Shown in pieces: positions 27,858-36,336 of a stretch of DNA of 64,000 nucleotides. Location of the stretch: NCBI GenBank assembly GCA_000403215.2, contig KE159562.1:221556-285555 (forward strand). Direction: 5' to 3'. Origin of the DNA: Lachnospiraceae bacterium A4. Lineage in GTDB: Bacteria > Bacillota > Clostridia > Lachnospirales > Lachnospiraceae. A program made the position numbers and the translations under genes. Below the pieces are notes generated by a model. It saw only the letters and a program-made list of their open reading frames with translations, had not been told where the DNA came from and ran no database searches. Position 1 is the first letter of the stretch. Each line of letters opens with the position of its first letter.

Positions 27858-29935
27858 AAACATCGGTTAAAATGACAAAAATAAAGGCAATCTATAAAAA
27901 AGAAATGATGGATTTGCTAAGGGACAAGAAAACACTGATTATGATGCTGGTAGTCCCGCTGGTGATCTATCCTTTGATCATGATGGGATCTCTGCTCATG
28001 AGTTCAGCGATTGCGGGCAGTCTCCAGTCAGATGAATACCAGATCGCAGTGGTGGATGACAGGGCGCAGGAGGGTGTGAACGGATATGACGCCGCTGCGC
28101 TCAGGGCACTGCTGGGTGACACGGAGGATGCGCTGGAATATCATCTAAAGCTCGAGGAAATACCGGAGAAATCCTGTAAGGATGCGCTTGCCGCGGAGGA
28201 GATTGACGCGTATATAGTGGTTGAAGCAAAGGACACAGAAGATGGCAGAAAGAATGTTTTTACGATTTATTATCTATCCTCGAAAACGACTTCTTCTACA
28301 GCGGCAACGATGATAGAGGAAAAACTTGAGCGCTACAAGGAGCAGGTCAGCAGGCAGCTTTTGAGCGAGCTGGGGCTTGCGTCGGAGCTGCTGCTAAAGC
28401 CAGTTGAGATTTCCCGCAGCGACAGTTCGGCAAACGAGGAAAGAGTTGGAAGTATGCTTGGCATGATTCTGCCGTTTTTGATGATTTCAAGTATTCTGCT
28501 GGGCGCGTTTTATCCGGCGGTGGACACGACTGCCGGGGAGAAGGAGAGGGGAACACTGGAGACGCTGCTGACACTCCCTGTTGGCAATGATGAGCTGATC
28601 ATCGGGAAATTTTTTGCTGTCTCAACGGTTGCTGTCGCGTCCGCGGTGCTCAATCTGGTCTCGATGCTGTTTATGAGTATGTATTTTTATGCAGTGGTGC
28701 AGACGGACGATGCACAGGCATTGCAGGTTGAGCTTGCCAATTTTGTTCCGGCGTTATTGATTGTCGTGTTGTGCACCGTTGCATTTGCACTCTTTATCAG
28801 CGCGGTGACAATGTGCGTTACTACGTTTGCCAAATCATTTAAGGAGGCAAACAATTATGCAACACCGCTCATGCTGGTGGTGATGTTTGCGAGCTTTGTA
28901 GCGTTTGTGCCCAACATGGAGTTTACAGGGCTGCTGGCAGCCGTGCCGATTGTCAATATCAGCCTGCTGATCAGTGATATTTTGGTATTTGAGTACAATT
29001 TTTCAATCATTATGATCGTGCTGGTGACCAACATGGTCTATGCGGCACTTGCGATCGTGCTGCTTATCCGTCTCTATAACAGCGAGGAGTTGATGTTTGG
29101 CGAGGAGGGCACGAGCATTCAGATCTTTACAGGGCGCGGCGCACTCAAAAAAGGCGGCGTGCCGACGTTGTCAGACGCGGTGCTGGTGCTTGCGGCGTCG
29201 CTTCTTCTGCTGCTCTATGTGGGGTCGGTCGTTCAGGCCAGATTTCTGCTGTGGGGGCTTTTGATGACACAGCTATTGATTCTAGGAGTACCGCTCTTGG
29301 CATCATGGTATACCAAGAAGGAGTTAAGAGAAACATTTTCACTTCATGCGCCCAAGCCAGTCTGGGTGCTGGGCGCTGTCTTGTCTGAGATGGGGTGTTA
29401 TCTGCTCATAATTCTGCTCTCGTCATTGCTTGGCAGTCTGTTTGAACAGGATATACAGGCAGTGAATGACACGATGGACTATATCTTAGAGGGGGCTGGC
29501 TTTGTGCAGGCGCTGCTGATCATCGCGCTGGCGCCTGCGGTGTGCGAGGAGGCGCTGTTTCGCGGCTATTTCTTTTCGGCAGCCAGAAAACGCCTTCGTC
29601 CGGCTGCCGCCATCATAATCAGCGGCGCGGTATTTGGCATCTATCATCTGAGTCTGGTCAAGTTTTTCACGACGGGACTCTTGGGGGTACTGTTCTGCTA
29701 TGTTGTGTACCGCACAGGAAGTATTTTTCTGACGGCGCTGATGCATTTTCTGAACAATGCCGTTGCGGTGTTTGTATTGTTTTACCCGGAGAAGATGGAA
29801 CGGCTGTTTCCGTTTTTGTTCCATGAAAATCCGAGTGCTGCCGAGGTCTGCGCGCTTGTGGCTGTGGGCGTGGTGTGCCTTGGGGCGGGGCTTTGGCTGT
29901 TCAATCCAAAACCACGCGCAAAGCAGATTAATTAA
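27854..29935 (+). CDS. NatB-like ABC permease fused to CPBP intramembrane protease
   Basis: A 693-aa fusion. Residues 1-430 look like a NatB/ABC-2 type permease: one N-terminal TM segment, a large extracytoplasmic domain (about 45-205), then a TM bundle with the conserved VDTTAGEKERGTLETLLTLP loop as separate parts. Residues 450-690 form a second TM domain with the CPBP/CAAX-protease motifs CEEALFRGYF (Glu-Glu-x3-Arg), FGIYHLSL and ALMHFLNNAV (His and Asn). Such fusions are known in Firmicutes, but the substrate of either part is not. Its stop overlaps the convergent AraC gene. Confidence 0.85.
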   Translation: MKTSVKMTKIKAIYKKEMMDLLRDKKTLIMMLVVPLVIYPLIMMGSLLMSSAIAGSLQSDEYQIAVVDDRAQEGVNGYDAAALRALLGDTEDALEYHLKLEEIPEKSCKDALAAEEIDAYIVVEAKDTEDGRKNVFTIYYLSSKTTSSTAATMIEEKLERYKEQVSRQLLSELGLASELLLKPVEISRSDSSANEERVGSMLGMILPFLMISSILLGAFYPAVDTTAGEKERGTLETLLTLPVGNDELIIGKFFAVSTVAVASAVLNLVSMLFMSMYFYAVVQTDDAQALQVELANFVPALLIVVLCTVAFALFISAVTMCVTTFAKSFKEANNYATPLMLVVMFASFVAFVPNMEFTGLLAAVPIVNISLLISDILVFEYNFSIIMIVLVTNMVYAALAIVLLIRLYNSEELMFGEEGTSIQIFTGRGALKKGGVPTLSDAVLVLAASLLLLLYVGSVVQARFLLWGLLMTQLLILGVPLLASWYTKKELRETFSLHAPKPVWVLGAVLSEMGCYLLIILLSSLLGSLFEQDIQAVNDTMDYILEGAGFVQALLIIALAPAVCEEALFRGYFFSAARKRLRPAAAIIISGAVFGIYHLSLVKFFTTGLLGVLFCYVVYRTGSIFLTALMHFLNNAVAVFVLFYPEKMERLFPFLFHENPSAAEVCALVAVGVVCLGAGLWLFNPKPRAKQIN

Positions 29936-30845
29936 GTTTGGGCAGCTCTCTGCGGAGGGTTTGGCGGTATTCTGTCGGCGTACAGCCCATAAATTTTTTG
30001 AATACTTTATTAAAATAACTTGTATTATTAAAACCGACGGCGCCTGCAATCTCCGAGATGGATTCGTGTGATTTGCGGTGCATGTACTTGGCGGCTTCCG
30101 TGATGCGGTATTTCATCAGGTATTCAAAGGGAGACAGGCCCGTGGCGCGCTTGAAGCAGCGGCAGCACTCGCTTTTGCTGACAAGGATGGCTTCTGCGAT
30201 GTCATTGAGCGTGATCGGCTCCATAAAATGTTCTTGTATGTAGACCATTGCCTGCTTGACGCGCTGTGCGTCCTGATTGGCGATGCGCGCAGTGATCTTA
30301 TAAGGGGCAGCAGTCCTGCCCGGGAGCTGGTCATAGAGGAGTTTCCACAGCTGCAGGATGCTTGCTTTGCTCAAGAGCTCGTAGCATGAAGGCCGCTCAT
30401 CGTGAAGTGCAAGCAGTTGTTTGAGCAGTGCCAGAAACTGTTCGTACTGCGTGGCCCTGCGTGTGATGTGCAGATGCGTCAGGGAGCAGTTTGCGATGAT
30501 GGGATTGATATATTTACTTTCGAGCTCCAACTGGCCAAAGCCTAAGATAAAGGAGGGATGCACGATCAGGGCGTTGTAAATGACGCCACTGGGTCCTGAC
30601 GGCGTAATAAAATGCCTGACCGCCTGGTTGATAAAGACGATGTCGCCCTCTGAGACTGCGATATTGTCCTCCTCGCAGGTGATGTATGCCTCTCCCTTCT
30701 GGATATATTGAAATTCGATTTCTTCGTGCCAGTGCCAGTGAATAATCGGGGCATTGGGCGACGAACAGTCGACGGTGTCTACGTGCACGGGATAGCCGCT
30801 GAGCAGAAGCTGCTGTGTCCGTTTGGTATAAAAATCAGGTTCCAT
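29928..30845 (-). CDS. AraC family transcriptional regulator
   Basis: A 305-aa regulator with an N-terminal cupin sensor (IIHWHWHEEIEFQYIQKGEAYI as two adjacent parts, then GDIVFINQAVRHFI) and two C-terminal HTH motifs (LNDIAEAILVSKSECCRCFKRATG and ISEIAGAVGFNNTSYFNKVFKKFMG, read in pieces). The start is ATG 30845 with AGAGGTG upstream. Divergent from araA, so control of arabinose or another sugar gene is likely but not shown. The final 8 bp overlap the end of the permease gene. Confidence 0.88.
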   Translation of the reverse strand: MEPDFYTKRTQQLLLSGYPVHVDTVDCSSPNAPIIHWHWHEEIEFQYIQKGEAYITCEEDNIAVSEGDIVFINQAVRHFITPSGPSGVIYNALIVHPSFILGFGQLELESKYINPIIANCSLTHLHITRRATQYEQFLALLKQLLALHDERPSCYELLSKASILQLWKLLYDQLPGRTAAPYKITARIANQDAQRVKQAMVYIQEHFMEPITLNDIAEAILVSKSECCRCFKRATGLSPFEYLMKYRITEAAKYMHRKSHESISEIAGAVGFNNTSYFNKVFKKFMGCTPTEYRQTLRRELPKLN

Positions 30846-30995
30846 GATATCTTTCACCTCTTTCTGAGAGCCTGTTTGATGATTGTATGGTTATATTATA
30901 CATAATTGTAAAAAATAGTATAGTATAATATAGTCTATTTTTAGAAAAAAATAATCTCTTTCATCGTATAATTACGGTGTAATGAAGCTGTTATA

Positions 30996-31169
30996 GCGGG
31001 GGGAAAACAGGATTTGCTGCGGCATGCGGCGGCTTCTTCGCTTCGAAAAGGAGATGCGGCGGCAAAGTACAGCGCGCCGCAGATCGAGCAGCTTCTAGTG
31101 AATGAGGAGGTCGGTCAGCGTTTTTTGTATTTAATGCATAATAAAATATTTTATTTTTGGATAAAATAA
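30996..31169 (+). pseudogene. Possible gene relic between AraC and araA
   Basis: A GC-richer stretch inside an AT-rich spacer reads in one frame GKQDLLRHAAASSLRKGD, then KYSAPQIEQLLVNEEVGQRF and a stop at 31167-31169. There is no ATG or GTG start and no ribosome binding site. It may be a decayed gene end. The rest of 30846-31236 holds only promoters. Confidence 0.25.
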
Positions 31170-31172
31170 AGA

Positions 31173-31201
31173 TTGTTTTATGCACTCTTTTGTGGTAAAA
31201 A
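31173..31201 (+). promoter_or_regulatory. Promoter of araA
   Basis: TTGTTT, 17-bp spacer, TAAAAA, 35 bp before the start codon. Confidence 0.5.
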
Positions 31202-31236
31202 TATAGTAACAATAATCACAGATTTGGAGGGTATTC

Positions 31237-32733
31237 ATGAAAACAGGAAAAAATTATAAGTTTTGGTTTGCAACTGGTTCACAGGATCTTTACGGTGAGG
31301 AGTGCCTTAGAAACGTGGCAGAGCACTCAAAGAAGATTGTGGAAGGGCTGAATAACTCAGGGCTTTTGCCGTATGAGGTGGTGTGGAAGCCGACACTGAT
31401 TACCAATGCAGTGATCAGAAAGACTTTTAACGAAGCGAATGCAGACGAGGAGTGTGCAGGCGTCATCACATGGATGCATACGTTCTCGCCGGCAAAGTCA
31501 TGGATTCTGGGCTTGCAGGAGTACAGAAAGCCGCTGATGCATTTCCATACGCAGTTTAACGAGGAGATTCCATATGACACGATTGATATGGATTTTATGA
31601 ATGAGAACCAGTCCGCGCACGGTGACCGCGAGTATGGTCATATTGTGAGCCGCATGGGCATTGAGCGCAAGATTGTAGTCGGCCATTGGCAGAACACGGA
31701 CGTGATCAAGAAGATTGCACAGTGGATGGCAACTGCGGTGGGCGTGATGGAGTCCTCCCATATCAGGGTGTGCCGTTTTGGCGACAACATGAACAATGTT
31801 GCCGTGACAGAGGGCGACAAGGTTGAGGCTCAGATTAAATTTGGCTGGGAGATTGACCACTACAATGTCAATGATTTGGTGGCGTATGTCAATGCGGTTT
31901 CCGATGCTGACATTAAGAATCTGACAGACGAATATTACAGCAAATATAAGATTCTGACAGAGGGCAGGGACGATGCAGCGTTCAGAAAACATGTTGAGGT
32001 GCAGGCAGGCATCGAGCTTGGAATGGAAAAATTTCTCGAGGAGAGAGACTATCATGCGATTGTCACACACTTTGGAATGCTTGGCGGCTTGAAGCAGCTT
32101 CCCGGTCTTGCGATTCAGCGCCTGATGGAAAAAGGCTATGGTTTTGGCGGTGAGGGTGACTGGAAAACCGCGGCGATGGTCCGCCTGATGAAGATTATGG
32201 CGTCGAATGTCAAAGATGCGAAGGGTACTTCTTTTATGGAGGATTATACATATAATTTCGTTCCGGGCAAAGAGGGCATTTTGCAGGCGCATATGCTGGA
32301 GGTATGTCCAAGCATTTCAGAGGGTGACATCTCGATTAAAGTATGTCCGCTCTCGATGGGCAACAGAGAAGATCCGGCGAGACTGGTATTTACGTCCAAG
32401 ACGGGTCCTGCGGTAGCGACCTCACTGATTGACCTTGGCAGCCGCTTCCGCCTGATTATCAATGCAGTGGACTGCAAGAAGGTGGAGAAGCCAATGCCCA
32501 AACTTCCGGTTGCGACAGCTTTCTGGACGCCGGAGCCGAATCTTACAGTCGGTGCAGAGGCGTGGATTCTGGCTGGCGGTGCACATCACACAGCGTTCTC
32601 TTATGACCTGTCTGTAGAGCAGATGGTTGACTGGGCGGATGCGATGGGCATTGAGGCAGTTGTCATCGACAAGAATACAGACATCAGAACCTTCAAGAAT
32701 GAGCTGAGATGGAATGCGGCTGTGTACCGTTAA
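31237..32733 (+). CDS. araA: L-arabinose isomerase
   Basis: Interconverts L-arabinose and L-ribulose. 498 aa, the family's usual length. N-terminal FWFATGSQDLYGEE, ITWMHTFSPAKSWI, HFHTQFNEEIPY and C-terminal GGAHHTAFSYDL with manganese-binding histidines match AraA closely; catalytic Glu in GFGGEGDWKTAAM. TTGGAGG precedes the ATG. No araB or araD is adjacent, so the pathway genes must lie elsewhere. Its 3' end faces the prodomain gene. Confidence 0.96.
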   Translation: MKTGKNYKFWFATGSQDLYGEECLRNVAEHSKKIVEGLNNSGLLPYEVVWKPTLITNAVIRKTFNEANADEECAGVITWMHTFSPAKSWILGLQEYRKPLMHFHTQFNEEIPYDTIDMDFMNENQSAHGDREYGHIVSRMGIERKIVVGHWQNTDVIKKIAQWMATAVGVMESSHIRVCRFGDNMNNVAVTEGDKVEAQIKFGWEIDHYNVNDLVAYVNAVSDADIKNLTDEYYSKYKILTEGRDDAAFRKHVEVQAGIELGMEKFLEERDYHAIVTHFGMLGGLKQLPGLAIQRLMEKGYGFGGEGDWKTAAMVRLMKIMASNVKDAKGTSFMEDYTYNFVPGKEGILQAHMLEVCPSISEGDISIKVCPLSMGNREDPARLVFTSKTGPAVATSLIDLGSRFRLIINAVDCKKVEKPMPKLPVATAFWTPEPNLTVGAEAWILAGGAHHTAFSYDLSVEQMVDWADAMGIEAVVIDKNTDIRTFKNELRWNAAVYR

Positions 32734-32746
32734 GCATTTTGCCAAA

Positions 32747-33037
32747 TCATTCAAAATATAGCCGTTTGGGCTTTTCGACAAACTCGACTTCATCGAGGTC
32801 AGCAAAGGCGTCTATGAAGTCCTCCCGGACCGTTGCGATGGCGTAGCCGTTAATCAGGGGCTCGATGTGAATCACTTCCGATTCGAGGCGTTCGAGCGGT
32901 CCGTGGTATTTGACGATCAATTCCCATGTTTTTGAGGCAGGGCTGTACCCTGTTGAGAGAACATGGGATTTTTGCATTTCTGTTTCTGTCGCGGCGAGGG
33001 CGAGATTGAGGAGATTTTCAAGTTTTGCGTTTGGCAT
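32747..33037 (-). CDS. Stand-alone subtilase prodomain (split S8 peptidase, N-terminal half)
   Basis: A 96-aa protein from MPNAKLENLLNLALAAT to EKPKRLYFE. To my recollection this is the N-terminal domain normally fused in front of Lachnospiraceae S8 peptidases of the CspB-like type, with the blocks TWELIVKYHG, INGYAIATV and DEVEFVEKPKRL. It ends exactly where the catalytic domain should begin. AAGGAG lies 9 nt upstream of the ATG, so it is translated. A matching headless catalytic gene is at 36337. Function if separate: chaperone or inhibitor of the protease; or it is simply a gene fragment. Confidence 0.7.
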   Translation of the reverse strand: MPNAKLENLLNLALAATETEMQKSHVLSTGYSPASKTWELIVKYHGPLERLESEVIHIEPLINGYAIATVREDFIDAFADLDEVEFVEKPKRLYFE

Positions 33038-33153
33038 GGCGGAAGTCTCCTTTTTTGGTGCGCTGGCAGGAGTTTGCAGCAGCATTTTTATATGATATGC
33101 CATTCCGCGTAAAATGTGATGATTCAAAATGATGATTGAAAATACATTTTTTC

Positions 33154-33214
33154 TTGACAAATATATCGCGAGGTGATATATTCTAATTACAATATATCAT
33201 ATGACGATATATTG
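33154..33214 (+). promoter_or_regulatory. padR promoter with two matching operators
   Basis: TTGACA (33154-33159), 17-bp spacer, TATATT. ATATATC-7 nt-GATATAT (33161-33181) covers the spacer and -10, and CAATATATC-7 nt-GATATATTG (33190-33214) follows. Both have the same half-site and spacing, with centres about 31 bp apart, or three helix turns. This is the pattern of PadR-type autoregulation. Confidence 0.7.
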
Positions 33215-33326
33215 ATGCTCGGTATATTATTTCAAGATAAAAGCAATAACTGTAAACAGCGTTTTATATACGGTTAGATTTTTCTGGTATGCGCTGCTGA
33301 AAAGACAAAGAAGGGGGTAAGATTTC

Positions 33327-33647
33327 ATGACAGATAAAGATACACCGCTGACGGAGGCTGTCTACTATATTCTGCTCGCACTCAGGAAGCCCAATCATGG
33401 CTATGGGATTATACAGGAGGTAGAGCGGCTGACAGGCGGGCGCGTGATGCTGGGGGCGGGCACCTTGTATGGTGCAATACAGACGCTGGAGAAAAAGATG
33501 TGGATTGAGATTTACAGCGTTGACACCGCGTCCAGAAAAAAGAAGGAGTACGTCATAACAGACCGTGGCAGGGCAGCTTTTGAGGCAGAGCGCGCGCGGC
33601 TGAAGGAATTGTTAAGAAATGCAGAATTGATGGAGGAATTAGAATGA
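33327..33647 (+). CDS. PadR family transcriptional regulator
   Basis: A 106-aa winged-helix regulator: LTEAVYYILLALRKPNHGYGIIQEVERLTGG as helix-turn-helix core (in two parts), LGAGTLYGAIQTLEKKMWI and KKEYVITDRGRAAFEAE as the wing, then a short dimerisation helix. It is likely a repressor of its own two-gene unit through the twin palindromes upstream. Overlaps the DUF2812 gene by 4 nt. Confidence 0.92.
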   Translation: MTDKDTPLTEAVYYILLALRKPNHGYGIIQEVERLTGGRVMLGAGTLYGAIQTLEKKMWIEIYSVDTASRKKKEYVITDRGRAAFEAERARLKELLRNAELMEELE

Positions 33648-34339
33648 GAAAGTTTCGTATATATTTAGACAAGGACAAAGAGACAGCGTGGCTCAATGAG
33701 ATGTCCGCACAGGGGTGGGCGGCAAAAAGCTTTTTTGCAGGGTTTTACCAGTTCGAGGCGTGTGAGAAGGGCGAGTATGTCTACCAGATTGATTTTGGCA
33801 CTAAACTGTTTGCAGCCAGTGAGGATTATAGGGAATTTATGCGGGAAGCGGGAATTGAGCTTGTCCAGACATGGGGGTATTGGATTATTCTGCGCAAGAA
33901 AGCTTCGGAGGGAAATTTTGAGCTGTATACAGATGTCCCCTCGAGATTAGCGCACTACAAAAAAATCCGCAGAATGTTCAAGGTGGTGACAATTTTTGAG
34001 TTGTTTTGTATGTTGTTTGAATTGTATTTGGGGTTTGTCAATGGTGTACGTCTGGGGCTCGTATCCGCACTGCTGCTTGGTGCTATTTTTGTCGCATGCA
34101 TGAACATGGTAATACAGTTGAATGACAGGATTGGACAGCTTCAGGAACAGATGGACGGGATTGGACGTGTGAGGAAGCGCAGAACCGTATCTGGTTTGAT
34201 TGTGTCGGGTTTACTGCTCAATTCGCTTGCAATTATGATTGAGGACGCAGCAGTGCACCCTGTAAAATGGGTTCTGCAAATCGCTGCAATTCTTCTGATG
34301 CTCTGCGGGCTTGTCCAGACATGCAGAAGCAGGAAATAA
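33644..34339 (+). CDS. DUF2812 domain membrane protein
   Basis: A 231-aa protein with an N-terminal DUF2812 domain (MRKFRIYLDKDKETAWLNEM, then AQGWAAKSFFAGFYQFE and YQIDFG) and three hydrophobic segments (about residues 115-135, 140-155 and 185-225). DUF2812 proteins regularly follow PadR regulators in Firmicutes; their role is unknown. Confidence 0.85.
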   Translation: MRKFRIYLDKDKETAWLNEMSAQGWAAKSFFAGFYQFEACEKGEYVYQIDFGTKLFAASEDYREFMREAGIELVQTWGYWIILRKKASEGNFELYTDVPSRLAHYKKIRRMFKVVTIFELFCMLFELYLGFVNGVRLGLVSALLLGAIFVACMNMVIQLNDRIGQLQEQMDGIGRVRKRRTVSGLIVSGLLLNSLAIMIEDAAVHPVKWVLQIAAILLMLCGLVQTCRSRK

Positions 34340-34377
34340 TGAGTTTTTTGGATTCACATGCTTTTTTAGAATATTTG

Positions 34378-34406
34378 TTGACCAATTATTGATTTTCGAG
34401 TATAAT
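34378..34406 (+). promoter_or_regulatory. Promoter of the chemoreceptor gene
   Basis: TTGACC, 17-bp spacer, TATAAT. Confidence 0.75.
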
Positions 34407-34528
34407 CATAGTAAATATTTGCTAAGAATGTCCGGATGAAGATTGTGCATTATAGATATTTTGCAGCGTTTTTTTACATAAAAAATGGTATTCTCAACAA
34501 ATAGGAAGATAATGTTAGTCGAAAGGAT

Positions 34529-36247
34529 ATGGTTGCGGGTATGGAAAAGACAAGGGGCAGAGCTACAGGGGAAGTGTTAGGAAAGAACAGTCAGGTCGCG
34601 CGGCTGAGAAAGATTGTAAAGCAGACAAAGGGCTCGCTGGTGTTGGGCGTTATCCTGCTGCTGCTCTTGTTTTTTGCCAGTGTCAGTTACGCAGTGGTAT
34701 CCAATGAACAGCTTGAGAGCACGATGTATCTGAATCAGTACCGTCTGGGCTCGAAGGCGCTGACCACCGCAGTGCAGTCCTACGCGGTTTCAGGGAATAA
34801 GTTCTATTATGATGCGTATATGCAGGAATTAAAGACGGACAAGAACAGAGACATTGCTTGGACAGGGCTTGAGGCGAATGATATCAAAGATTATGAGTGG
34901 GATGAACTGCGCGAAATCGCAGCGCTCTCAAACAATCTGGTGCCGCTTGAAGAGGAAGCTATGGCAGCAGTTGCCGCAGGAGATGTGGCATCGGCAACCG
35001 AGTTTGTCTTTGGGGAGGAGTACAGCAATACTATCCAGAAAATCAATTCCTTGACAGACGAAGTGATCGACAAGATTCAGAACCGGCTTGATTCCTCCAA
35101 AAAGATGCTCTTGTGGACGCAGGTTTTATGTGCGGTTGCTTTTTTGGCGGGATTTATCAGACTGGCATGGCAGTGCCTGCGCACGATCAAATTTTCGCAG
35201 GAGGAGCTGCTTGCGCCGATTATTAAGGTCGCAGACCAGATGTCACTGCTTGCAGACGGCAATCTTCATGCGGAGTTTGACTTGAAGGAGGACGACAGCG
35301 AGGTGGGCAACATGGTTGCTGCCATTCACTTTATGAAGAACAATATGACAGCCATTATTGATGAAATCTCTTCGGTTCTCGAGCAGATGGGACAGGGGAA
35401 CTATATTATTACAGTGCAGCAGAACTATGTCGGCGATTATGTGAAGATTAAGGATTCGCTGAATCAGATCGTCAGTGATATGCGAAATACAGTGAGCATG
35501 ATACAGGACGTGGCAAGGGAGATTGACAGCGGTTCCGGCCAGCTTGCTTACGCCGCAGATGATCTTGCGACAGCATGTACCGGGCAGGCGACAGAGGTTT
35601 CAGATCTGATGATGCTGCTCACAGAGCTTGGAAACAGCATTTCATATAATGAAAAAGAAGCGGAGGAGGCTGTAAAAATATCCAATCTGGCAAGCTCTAC
35701 GCTGATAGTGGGCGCACAGAAGATGAAGGAACTGCGCGCTGCCATGAGGGAAATCAATCAATGTTCAGAGCAGATTATCGCTGTCATCTCAGCAATCTCT
35801 GATATTGGTGAGGAGATTGATCTGCTGTCGTTAAATGCCTCCATCGAGTCTGCGAGGGCTGGAGAGGCTGGCAGAGGTTTCGCGGTTGTGGCAGAGCAGG
35901 TAAAGAAACTGGCGGAGGCATCCCAGAGTGCAGTAGGCCAGACTTCAGAGCTGATTAAGAGAACCGTTGAATCGGTTGAGGTTGGGACGAGGATTTCGCG
36001 CGAGGCAGCGGCGAACATGGAAGAAGTGCAGATGGGGGCGGAGGAGACAACTGGCCGCATTAATGGTATCGTAGATAAGCTGAAGCTTGAAGTGGAGAGT
36101 ATCGGACACATCAATGAGAGCATCGGCGTTGTGGCTGGGATTGTGGACAACAATTCGGCAACATCGGAGGAGACTGCGGCTGTGAGTGAGCAGCAGAAGG
36201 CGCAGGTTGAGTCGATGGTGGACATGATTAGTAAGTTTAAAATATAA
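34529..36247 (+). CDS. Methyl-accepting chemotaxis protein
   Basis: A 572-aa chemoreceptor. TM1 at about residues 35-55 (SLVLGVILLLLLFFASVSYA), a helical extracytoplasmic sensor of about 130 residues with a four-helix-bundle look, TM2 near residue 195 (VLCAVAFLAGFIRLAW), a HAMP domain (about 215-280), then the cytoplasmic signalling domain with the conserved tip EIDLLSLNASIESARAGEAG, followed by RGFAVVAEQVKKLAE. The ligand is unknown. Start at ATG 34529 with GAAAGGA upstream. No other chemotaxis kinase or flagellar gene is adjacent. It lies within the segment bounded by the 11-bp inverted repeat. Confidence 0.92.
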   Translation: MVAGMEKTRGRATGEVLGKNSQVARLRKIVKQTKGSLVLGVILLLLLFFASVSYAVVSNEQLESTMYLNQYRLGSKALTTAVQSYAVSGNKFYYDAYMQELKTDKNRDIAWTGLEANDIKDYEWDELREIAALSNNLVPLEEEAMAAVAAGDVASATEFVFGEEYSNTIQKINSLTDEVIDKIQNRLDSSKKMLLWTQVLCAVAFLAGFIRLAWQCLRTIKFSQEELLAPIIKVADQMSLLADGNLHAEFDLKEDDSEVGNMVAAIHFMKNNMTAIIDEISSVLEQMGQGNYIITVQQNYVGDYVKIKDSLNQIVSDMRNTVSMIQDVAREIDSGSGQLAYAADDLATACTGQATEVSDLMMLLTELGNSISYNEKEAEEAVKISNLASSTLIVGAQKMKELRAAMREINQCSEQIIAVISAISDIGEEIDLLSLNASIESARAGEAGRGFAVVAEQVKKLAEASQSAVGQTSELIKRTVESVEVGTRISREAAANMEEVQMGAEETTGRINGIVDKLKLEVESIGHINESIGVVAGIVDNNSATSEETAAVSEQQKAQVESMVDMISKFKI

Positions 36248-36336
36248 TACAAAAAATATATAGAACACAGATTGTCACTGCGGCATATCATAGAAAATAG
36301 AATGACATATAGAATAGAAATGATGTGGTTGTTTTT

